From Uloborus plumipes (Eukaryota > Arthropoda > Arachnida > Araneae > Uloboridae): a stretch of DNA of 64,000 bases. The stretch is from assembly GCA_038373865.1 (NCBI GenBank), contig JAXGGA010003450.1, positions 38,390 through 102,389 of the forward strand. The letters are read 5' to 3'. The translations under genes were made by a program, and so were the position numbers. Of this stretch, positions 37,897-49,800 are shown piece after piece (the first letter of the stretch is position 1; each line of letters opens with the position of its first letter). The notes beneath the pieces are model-generated. The model was not told where the DNA came from and did not search any database. It worked only from the letters and a program-made list of their open reading frames with translations.

Positions 37897-40800
37897 GTAA
37901 GTTGAATTTCCAACATTTTGCTTTCTTCGTAAAGAGTTGAACGGCAAAAGTTAAAATTAATTAGCAGTTCAATGAAGCTGATAACTTTGTACGTTTAATG
38001 CGAATCATGTTCTTTAATCTATATATCTATATCTATATCTATATCTATATCTATCTATATATATGGAAGTTGAAAAATTGTCCCTTAAGTGTCGAAAGAT
38101 GCGTAAATTGGAAAAAACAACAAAAGAACAAATTGAAATTTTAGCAAACATTTTAAAATTTACGAAGCAATTTAAACAGATAAAAAGAACAAACATGGGT
38201 AATGTGCTGCCTAATCTTCAGAGAGCAGGAGCAGCGGTTAGAATATTATTAACTTTGTAGGTTTCAAAAGAGGTAGGCTATTAACAAGTCAGCTGATTTA
38301 TTATAATACGGCAATAAATGCATAAAATTTAGAAGATTTGAATCAGTAAAATTGAAATTTTTTATGTATTTTCTGTATTATTTAAGTTGTGATTGAATAA
38401 AATGAGATATGCTGACAAATTAAATAACCACCCCCCTGCTCTTACCTACAAAGAAAAGAAACAGACACATACCCAAATCCAAGAGTCCGCAACCAAAATC
38501 GCAATCCATATTCGGTCCAGGTTTAACATGTAGTTCCTGCTCACTTCCAGCCAACGCTCTTCCTGTCGGACTTTAAACGTTGTCTATCATAAAAGCTGGT
38601 AGACTAACATGTTGCCAAAAGCAGTAATCCGGGAAGAAACTACAAATGTTTTATCTGCCGTGTAGAATTTTCAAAGAGTTTAGCATAGTAATAAATAAAT
38701 TCTGATGGATAATTGTTATAATAAAATAAATTAGCAGCAAATTTGAAAACCTGTTTATCAAAATCAGCAGTGTTATTACAGATTTTATAGAATCTCGAAA
38801 GTTGTCCTGTAATAATATTGATAAAAACTTTTTTATGCAAATTGGTAAACCAATGTGGCATGCTTCTTGTGTAAAAATTAAAGTTCTCTCTTTTATCATA
38901 GATATCCAGTGTAATATTTTGGTTTATAATTTTAATTGAAATATCGAGAAAATTAGCATTTTTGTTATCCTCGTTGGCTTTATTCAATAGTAAAGTATGT
39001 GGATAGATAACTTTGAACTCGTTCTCCATATTTTTGTCAACAATTAGAATATCATCTATATATCTGAAGATAGGTCTTTTAACATTAAAGTTGACAGTGT
39101 ATTTAAATTCGTAGTAAAAAAGATATAGGTTTGCAGCAGAACTGGAATAATTGGTACCCATTCCGATACCGTGAATTTGTTTAAAAGTAAGATTGTTAAA
39201 AGTAACAAAGTTGTTAAAAATACAGAAATGACAAATGCTTTCGAAAAAATCCCTATTGATTCCAAGCTCGTCCCCTATGAAAAATGTGTCATAAATTCTT
39301 AAAAGAGTGCTGAAAAGGTCTTCTAAAGGTATATTACAAAATAAATTCTCAAAATCGTACGTGTATACATATTCTGGACTGCTCTTCAATTTATGAACGA
39401 TTTCAAAACTGTTATCTATACTCCAAAAATGGCTTGATCGTATAAATTTCTTTTTCAAAAAAATGTAGGGGAGAGTGGTAATGAATGGGCCATGGTGATG
39501 AATGGGCCACTAACAAAATATGAAAAAGTATTTACATGAATTTTTTTTTGATGCCACCAATAGATGTAGCTATTTGTTCTACTAAACTCATCCAATTTTC
39601 ATTCGTTTGCTCTGAGCCATTTTCAAACTAGAGTGGCATGGTCAAGAATCTGACTGAAAAGTAAGTTTTTCCCTTTTTAGTAAAACATTTCCTAGCTAAA
39701 ATGTACCAAGTATTTCACTGCATACATATGTATAAGCTAGTCTTTCCATATCTATAAACTAATCTTAAGACGTATTTTGATGTTATCTAAATTCAATATA
39801 CTCAAAAAACCTAAATGTATTCAAAAAGTATAGGTGGGGCTGAATGGGCCACTATGTCATGGTAATGAATGGGCCACCTAAATATTGTTTTTCTTCCTTT
39901 TCTTCGGATTTTCGTATTAATATGAAACACAACTGACTGTCATAGATAAAGATTACTGTCGTCAAAATAGGTTTGTAGTAACTTCTAAATATAATTTGCA
40001 GATCTATATTATATTGCTATAGTACAATAGACCTCTGATCGCAGTGCGTAGCTTGAAAAAGCCTCCCTCTCTCCTTCATATTATATTCCTCACAGTACAA
40101 TTTCATTTTCTTTTTTGGTAATAATAATTACCAAATAATAATAATTAATATAAGTTAGATATGTCTTATTCCCGATGTCTAGTAAATTAAAAAAAAAAAA
40201 ATTGAATTTTGACAAGTTTGAAAATGAAGATGAAGTTTTTGAAAGGGATTTTTAATATTATTTTTGAAATAGATAAATTTTGTTAAATCATAGTGTGTAT
40301 TATCTGTTATTTTTTTTATATATATTTGATGTTATTTATTTCTTACAATCTCATTATTTAGTCATTTTTCTTCTACAATTGGTATGCATCAGTTTTATTT
40401 TAATTGCATCAGTTTTGATGTCTATATAATTTTAAATCAGTATGATTTTGTATCATCATGTCAAGTGCCACATTTATTTTGTCATATTCAGCAAATAAAA
40501 GATTAAATCCACATGTTTTCATTGAATTCATTTTGTGGCCCATTCATTACCTTCGATGGCCCATTCAACCCCATAGGTGGGGTCGAATGGGCCAAATTTC
40601 AAAATTTTTATTTTCTATTATAATTCATTATAGACAGGTGCTAATCCAACTTTTATGACTTTTTTAGTTAGCCAGATAAGTAAAGTAACTAAAACACCAA
40701 TTTAGAGTTAAAACAAAGTGTTAGAAAAAATTACAAAAATTCAAAACCAAAAAGTGGCCCATTCATTACCACTCTCCCCTAGATTTGTTTTAAAATATTT

Positions 40801-43800
40801 TGTAACTTGATGTTGATGCTTTTACCAAAACTATGTGTAGTTGAGCAAATGAATCTGAATTTAATTGGGGATTTGTGGAATTTAGGTGTCATGAAAATGA
40901 AAGGTAGAGACGCTTGATTTGAAATTGAAAAATTGTGGGAAAAATTGGAATTACAAAGTTTTTTATAAGCTAAGAATTTTTTTAAAATTATCTCTGTACT
41001 TAGATTGCAATTATCATAATACGATGAGGAATTTAGTTCCTGTAGTACCCTGTTAATATAGAATTTTTTGCATATAATACCGTAATTGTTGGCTGCTTTA
41101 TCAATAGGAACGGACATTCCATTTAACAGGGAATGTTCGAACCGAGCTTTTCTTACATAGGAGAGAGAGAGAATTCGTATTGGTATGACGTACAGAGAAG
41201 GGCGAGGATCTCTAATTCAAATTGAGAAATTGATTCGTGGAAATAAAGCTTACGATTGAAATAAAAAAGGAATAAAATAAAAATTTAAAAAAGAGCTTTT
41301 GATACACATGTAAGGCTCAGAACATTTCAAACTACATGAGTACCGTTGCCATCCTCTTGTACTTAGTATTGAAAAGAGAGGAGGTACAGTTTCGATGCTG
41401 GCTGATTAATCTAACGATGGCAAATAAAACAGGCTGCGAAATGTTTTATTTTATAAGTTAAAAACAAAAATTCACTCAGGGATGTTAACTGAATAGGATG
41501 ATCTTCAATACATGTCTTTTTCTCCCATAAAGACTTTGTTTACTTCATGAAAAAAAACGAAAAATTTCTGCTCATCTTCACAATTTGTTTCTGAAATAAA
41601 GTAATAATTAATTCAGAAAAGTCGAAATAAATTTAAAGAATAGTGAGGGAAAATATGTTGCACCAAAAATCATCAACATCATGTTTAATTGGTTGCCGAT
41701 TAAACAATAATCGGAAGATTATCTTTCATAAATAATCGTTAATCAGCTAATGTGTTCATCAATACATCCCTATTTCTTATTTTATCACCTCTTTAGGTAA
41801 AAGTGTTTAGTTTTCATTCATAGACTTCAGCGTTAATATTTTTTAACTGCTCAAATAATAGTTTTAAGGCGGTGAAAATCAAAATATCTTCTTGCATACA
41901 TTTTCTGCTTTAAAATTTCTTTCTAACAGTGTACTTTCGAAATAAATTACCCTTCTATAGAACCAGGATTCAGTGGTATAATATTAAACTTTATTCAATG
42001 GAATGTAACGTTAAAAAGTTACTAGATACTGTCATTGCCCCAGGAGTGCCCATCCCCTCCAAGCTCAGCGGCCCAAATTCCCCACGAAAATTTTCACGAC
42101 CTTCTTGTGCTTTTTTTTTTTATTTTTACCCCTCTTTTTTACTTTCATTTATTTTTTAAAAATATTATTTATTCATTTTATTAAATTATAACTATTATTT
42201 TTTTATATATTATTAATTTTTTAAACGTTCGAATTATGCGCAGAATATAATCACTTTTTTGCCCTTCCAGACATTTCATGCACGCACACAAAATAAATAA
42301 ATGAATAAAAATACTAAAGAAGTAAAAAAACTACTTTAAATTAAAAAATAAATTCACAAATAATTTAAATTAAAAAAAATTAATTAATAAATACAAATAA
42401 ATTAGTTTACAAAAATCTCCCTCCCCCCAAAATTTTTATGGCGCAACTTACGCCAGAATCCCTCCCCCCCCTGTGGGCACCCCTGAGTTGCCCAAAAGGA
42501 AGTGTATTGCCAATAACTCTGTAATACTTACTGGACCCGAAATTATTACGAGAATAGTCGAAATATACACTATACAGCTCTTATTTGTAAACTGGACTCC
42601 AGAAAAAAAAATCTGCATTAAAACTAGTTCAAAAAGGAAAGAAAGGGAATTGGAATATCTGAAATATATCTAGAAGCAGTATTCTCTTAAAATTAAAACT
42701 CAGAAATAGTGCCTCACAAAAATCAAGATTAGAGGGGCCTGCATCTTAACTTCACTGCACAAATACAACGTCCGCCGTGTAGCTCGATCTACAGAGCAGA
42801 AAAGACGCGACCCGAAAACACAAGTAAATTACCCCAAAATAGTATAAATACTATTTTCTCGCTTTTTTTTTTTGTAAAGAATGGGAAAGTGTTTTTTTAT
42901 TTTTCAATTATTAATGTTTTTAAAAAGTATTTCATGTGGCGGTAAAACAAAATATTTTTATTACTTTTTTTAAATTCTTGAGTTATTGATATTTGCAGAA
43001 AGTATTTCATGTGGTGGACTAACAAAATATTTTTATTACTTTTATTTTTTTGAAAGAAAACTTTTACCTGTTTATATTGCAACTGAAATAAACTAATCCT
43101 GCTTTGTTTAGGATGTTTTGTTTCATTTATTTATCGTTTAAAGCTAGAAAGGACTTCTAAATTAAGTGGAAAAAAAGGGAGGTACTGACGATGATACCAA
43201 AATGAGATGATTAAGTAGCAAAATTTGTATTTTATGAATTCAGGAAAATTGATTATTTTCTTTTTTTAGTGTTTTTGCACATTACAACATCGTAAAAAGT
43301 TCGGAATTCAAAAGAAAAAAAAACGTTTCCGAACATTGAAAATTCATTTATTATTGTAGCACCTACTGTAATAAATAAAGAAGCAATTTTTTGAGATCCT
43401 AACTGATTGTGATTTCACAATTATCCTGAGTGACTGATGACACATGTTCCCAACAGGTCCAAAACTTTATGGATCTCTGATCCCTCCGAGGGAGCTGGAT
43501 CCTTCCTTCAACGCCACGAAGCGGAAGATCCTCCTAATCCACAATTTTTTCCGGTCCAGAGTGGAGCCAACCGCTGCCGATATGCTCGAAATGGTAAGGC
43601 TTCGCAGTAAGATGTACAATAATTTCAAATTAATCAAAGGAAAAAAAATAAAAAAAGAAAAATAATCATTGAAAGCTTAATAATAATAAAAAAATTGAAT
43701 TTTGACGTTTCGAATTTAAATTGTTTTTCGCAATGAAGAATTGCAAGAAGTGTGTGGCGTGCGTCTGTGAGCACATAACTTAACTTTGCTCCCGATCTTT

Positions 43801-46800
43801 AACGTCTTTTTTGGCTCAGTAGATAAAGTACTGAGTTCCCATCACATTCGTTCCCGTTCAAGCCCCGAGAGGGCTACACATCCGTACATCGCATACTGGT
43901 GACCCGGCAACTCAACAGATGGCGCCATCTACCGCCAGTACGTGCCACCATCTCTTGTATGGTGGAAGAGGACCAACGCGTGACGTTGGCAGATTGTCCA
44001 TATGTGAAAAAGGAACCACCCGGTAAATATGCTTCAAAAGAAAATACAAAGATTTTGTCATTGATCAAAAAAGAAAGAAAAAAAGAAAAGAAAAAAAAAA
44101 AAACTTCCTTCTACAACGTTGCGTTTAATTGATCCAACTTTTTATTATCGTGTGCCTTTTTGAGTACAATCTCTTGCTTCCCTCATGGAAGACAAGTTAA
44201 GCGCTATTAGGAAGAAATCATAGTAAAACTCCTCATGAAAGAAAATCTACCGAATCGAGTTCTTTTACCCGATTCAGAAACGCTGTTCCTCTTTACAGAC
44301 TTGGCACGACGAGGCTGCATCTGATGCACAGCGCTGGGCCGAATCTTGCCAACTGTTGGTGCACGACAACCTAACGGGGAGGTGGACAGACGGTGAGTTG
44401 CTTGCCTTTTAATGTTTCTCGTTGGAACGTGAGGGTCAATCGTAGATGATGCTGGAATTTAAATAGGGTTGATGAGAGGGCATGTCAGTCTAGTCGAAAA
44501 CTAGAGGCACGACCTTTAGGAGGTGCCGGCTCAGATTCGTAGTAGCATAATTTTGTAAGTTTTATGCGGGGGAAGAGGACCCGAAGATCAAACTGATGAG
44601 GGGCTCGCCGTGACTCTCGGCGGCCCTGAATGCAAATCTATTAGAATCATATCGCACACCGAGAAGGGAGGGGTCAATTTTTAAATTGCATTAGCATTAA
44701 ATTAGCATTCACTTAAAATAAGATGTGCCCCTTTCATTCTCGGTATGCGATATATAGCATGAATGCAGCATGTAAAACCTAGAGTAAGGGCCCTGCTCCA
44801 CATCAGCGTAAAACGCGACCGAAACCGAAGGCAGAAACCGAAAATCCGGGTACTTTCCATAGGAACACTATGCAATCCATTTTACGTTTCTGCTTTATTT
44901 TTCTGCTTTACGTCAATGTGGAGCAGGGCCCTAAAGCATTTAAGTAATTTGACTGTGAACAAGCTTCATTGGAGTCTGGATTACTGATATCCCAAAGTTT
45001 CCCAACTTTGCATTGATAAAATAGTTCGTTGCAACTCGAAAACACGTGTTTCTAGTCAATTTGGAGGTCATCCTCAAACAATGGCGCACCCACGGGGGGA
45101 GTTAAGGGGCTTAAGATCCTCCCAGAAGCATCAACTCCCTTAATTGAACCAAACTCTTTTAAATACGTTTTTTGGACTTGATTTTTGGAAATTCGGCAAG
45201 ACATAGCCCCAAACCCCCTTTTTAATTTCACCAAAAATGACTGCAGTTTTTTCTTCGGGACTTCAAATTCGAAGACTTTCCGAAGGAAGGCCCCTTAGCC
45301 ACTTCCAGGAAACAATCCTGGGTGCACCACTGTCCTCAATAGGTCACACTCAGAGGGAGAGAGAGAGAAAGAGGGAAAATATGAAAATAAAGAGGAAGGG
45401 AGTATCATCAGTGACATGGCACGTTTTGGTTAAGATGAAGTATTTTTTTTACCTATGTTTATATAACATAACGTGACATGTGACGAGGGAAAGGTGAAGT
45501 GTGACACTTTGTGACGAAGAGAGGAGCGAAGGACAAATGTGTTGAAAAAAAAATGAGTGACCTTATTTGTGGACAGCCCTTTTGCACATTTATGCTTTTA
45601 AACAGTCGATTGTTCAACACAAAGGCAGAATTTTTTGTTTCACGCTTTTCTGTTGACACGTGAATGTTTCCATTGCAGACTTTGGTTCGTGCGGCCAGAA
45701 CATCTTCGTGGCCAATGTCCAAGTGCCGTGGTTCTTCGCCGCTAAGGTCTGGTTCCTGGAGAAAGTCAACTTCACCTACGGGGAGGACCTCAACGATCCC
45801 AATGTCGTCGGACACTACACACAGGTACGTTCAGCACCGCTGAACTCGCTTGTGGATTCAAAAATTAAGAACTTGAACAACCGACGTCAAAAAATCCATG
45901 CTACTGTTTGATTTTCATAAGTAAAACCTTCCGCGATTTTGTGCATGCGTCAGCTCTTCTCTGATCTTACTAAAATAGAGGTGATAGGTAAGATAACAAT
46001 AAGGGAAAGAAGAATAAGAAGCATTTTGAGCCTTATCAAACAAAGTGGAAAGATGCTAATTTTAAATACATAGCTCAGTTGAATGTGTCAAAAGGACAGC
46101 AAATGCATTTTTAAATTGAAAACTTCGGAAAGTTCCCACCAATAACCCATCACCCCTTTTTTTAAGTGGAAATATTCACGAGTGCTAGGTGCGGCTTTTA
46201 AGGACGGACAGTAGCTGTTTTTTTTGGAATAAATGATTCTGTAAACACAAAGGACCAACCACTCCTTTTTCTTTTAATTGGTTTTAGTCGAACCTTGTAA
46301 ATCGAATACGCTTAAAATGAATTACTATTGAAATAAATTAGATTTCTGATCCCCGTCCTCGTGCTTGTCGTTTATTGCTCTCCGGTTAAGATGAATTGAT
46401 TAATGGTTCCTTGGAGTTCGCTTTAACGAAGTTTGATTGGATTCAAAGACGAGAAATGGAAAACACCTAAGTATTTAAAAAACAATTGAAAATCCCTTTT
46501 TTAAAACGGAAAACTGTCCTAAAGACCAATCCAATCAATGTAGAGAGTGTCTACAGTGCGAACGCTAAGAAGTATAATACTTAAAAAAATTGTCTAAATA
46601 TCTCACTAATTGTATGTACCGAACAGGGTAGAGGAGTCGGAGTCAGTCTGATTTTGGAATAAAGGGGTTGGAGTCGGGAGTCGAAAGATTTAAAATTCCA
46701 AGCGTCGGAGTTGGTCAATTACTTTCCGACTCCTAAAGTATGCCAAGGCTGCAGAGAAACAACGGTTGGAGGGAGTCGTGGAGTCGGAGTTGAAGGTTGC

Positions 46801-49800
46801 AAAATTTCAGGGGTAAGAGCCAGAGCCAGCCATTTTCTATAAAATTTTCTTTTTTGGACTTGGGACGTTTTCTATTTCGAGAATTCATTAAAATTTCTAA
46901 CTTTACACTAAGAAACGTAAAATTGTTAAGTTTTACAGTTTATTACTGTGTATTTTGCAGTTTTAAATTCTAACCTCGGCTGCCAGTATTATACTGTAAG
47001 AACATCAGTTCCTTTTTTGCAGTGTACTCTGCTTACAACCAACACTTTTGAAAATTGTCTGCAGTACGCCATTTTTTTTTTGACCGACTTCAACAAAGGA
47101 GGAGATCATACAATTCGTCGGAGAATTTTTTTTACAAAACATTTGCAGATATCTAGCATCTAACGCGTACTGTATGTAAATTAAATTCGGAAAACCCATC
47201 TGTTTCGTACCTATGCTTTATCAAAGCAGAGCTTAAAATAATGATATTTTGATATTGAGGATTATTTCAGTAGGGCTTCAATAAATAGTCCAGGGTCCCC
47301 CGTACCTGCCACAACTCGTAGTTTAACCGAGATGGGACGCTGAAGAGCCCTCTGTTCTTTTGATCCAGACCAAGGGCCGAGCAACCCCTAGTCCAGTACC
47401 CCCAGAGATATCGTTTCACTTGGAGGGCTTTAGGACCACGACCCTTATTTAACGTCGCCCAGCCACCATTAGTAACGACGGTGGATCTGTGATCGGCTGA
47501 GATCGAACCCAGGACCCTCCGTCCGACGCCTTACCGATCGGGCTACCACGGCCCGTTTCAGTAGGGCTGTTGTACAAAACTCTTAATTTAGCCGTAATGG
47601 CCTCCTTTTATCTGACCTTTTGGATCCTCCATACGTTTAAAATCACTACAAATGTGTGTTTCAATGAGTTGTATTTTTTTTTCTTCAGCATCTTAATAGA
47701 TGAGGGAATGGTAGGCATCTTTAATTTATGGCCTAAGTATTTTTCCGGTTTCAGATGGTGTGGCACAGCACCCACCGTGTGGGGTGTGGCTTCAACTACT
47801 GTGAGGCGGACAACAACACCATTTTCCCGTACTATAGCTACGTCTGCAACTACTGCCCCATGTAAGTACCCATTTCCTTGATACTATGCTTAGAGAATTG
47901 TTGCTTTTGTTTTAAATATGAAACTAGTGTAAGAAGAAATATTTTGAACTGACAGTTTTAAAACTTAAAACAAAAGAGCAAGTAAAGTTAAGTGTAAAAT
48001 GAATTTTAACTTGAATTTCGCAAAATCATCTAAACTCTTTCCGCACATATGATTAATTGTATTTTATGACAAATGTGTGTTGCTTCTTTCATTCTAATTT
48101 CAAAAAATCATGTTTTTTTCCGTTCTAATAACTCACATTAGAAAACATGTGTTCGTTTGGCTTTTGTGAAAAAATGCAGATGTCAGCTTATAAGAATGAT
48201 GAATGAATATTTCAATTTTGGAGCAGATGAACAAATAGAACACTCAATTCTGTTATTGATACTGTTTTCAAAAGAGTACAGTTTATAAAGCGGGGAGATT
48301 TTCAATATATATATATATATGTGTGTGTGTGTTCAAGAAAATCCTCAGTGACCAGCATTCCAGAACCACAAAAAAACAATTTTGTGGTACTGATGAGCAC
48401 AGAATTAGTTTGCATTCCTTACTGAGAATATGATTTTTTTTTTTGCAATGACAATAAAGTGGAACATTTATCACAAGTAATAATAATAATAATATTTTGA
48501 AAAACAAACAATTTATTTCAAGTAAGTTCATGTTGACCAGTACGCAAGCAGTATTGTACTGGTCCACGCGAGGTACACTCAAAAGTCGAACGAAAAACAA
48601 TTTTGTCACACGTTAATTGTAATTTGATCAAGCTAAACAAAAGATGAAATTTATTGTTCTCAAAAATTTTCTCGATGTGGCGTGCTTGACTCCTATCCAC
48701 TTCCTTTCCAGAGGAAACCACCCTGAAAGATTTGATCGCCCCTACACCAACGGAACAGCCTGCTCAAAATGCGAAGGTCATTGCAAATTCAACAAACTTT
48801 GCAGTAAGTAAAACATTCATCATTTATTTGGCTTCGACTTCACTTTAAAGAGCAATATAAAGAACACGTATGCAGAATCTCCAACCTCCAAAGTTTCAAA
48901 TTAAGGCAGAGCCCCACTAAGCAAGAATTTTTCATCATATTTTACTTGCTTAGAAGTGAAAAAAGAATGTTTCTGTGTACATTGATGAAATTGATATGAA
49001 AACACAAAAAATATTTTGAAGTATAAAAATTAATAAACAAAGAAAAACATGGTTTTCCATGTTTTCGGAAAAAGCGCCGCATTGCAATATACTCTCAAGA
49101 AAAAAAATGTATGCGTTACACCCGGTGTCAGGGGCGGATACAAAGGGAGGGGCGATCGCCCCTCCCTTGAGGAGCTCTTCACCGTTAATTTTTCGATATT
49201 GAAGTTCGAAATTTTCAATTTTATACCAGTTTTAATAAAGTTTAGTTTAAGAAGGTTTGATGTTCTCCCCAGAAAGGTTTTGGAATTGAAGTCTGAATCC
49301 TTTACCCTTTGTGATCATGTTTGTAAACCAGTATGTATAGCAAAAAGTAAGTAAGAAAAATCAATCGCCCCTCCCTTGAAGCGTTTCTGGATTCGCCCTT
49401 GCCCGGTGTAAGCGCCGCATTCAACATTAAACAACTTAAAAGCACAATTAGTAGAAAAGAAAGCTGGATGTTTGTGATAGTATTTTTGTAACTGTATATA
49501 ATTTACGACAGTATTTTCAGGAGATAAGCCGCGGCTTATACAGGGTGCGGCAAAAAAAACTCGGACAAAGTTTGTCACGTCCTGACACCAACACGTTTTA
49601 CCGTATACAGCTAATTCTTTTTTTTAAATATTCTATATGTTTTCCGGTATTAAGGAGTGCCGTGTCGATTTTGTACTCATCATTGTTGTTTCGTTTGCAG
49701 AATGGCAGAAAGATACCTAGATGTTTTTTTACTGTTTCAAGCTGGTAAACGTCAATTCGTTTGCTCAAAATTCCTCGACAGGCTATTTTTGATGCAATTA

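Noticed and set aside
43870..44010. Possible LTR-element primer-binding or gag leader (ACTGGTGACCCGGCAACTC)
   Set aside because: The wording resembles some retroelement leaders, but no LTRs, no gag/pol frame and no partner end were found nearby.
45459..45815. 118-residue minus-strand frame
   Set aside because: Antisense to CRISP-like exon 4 and its flanks; open only because that exon is GC-rich.
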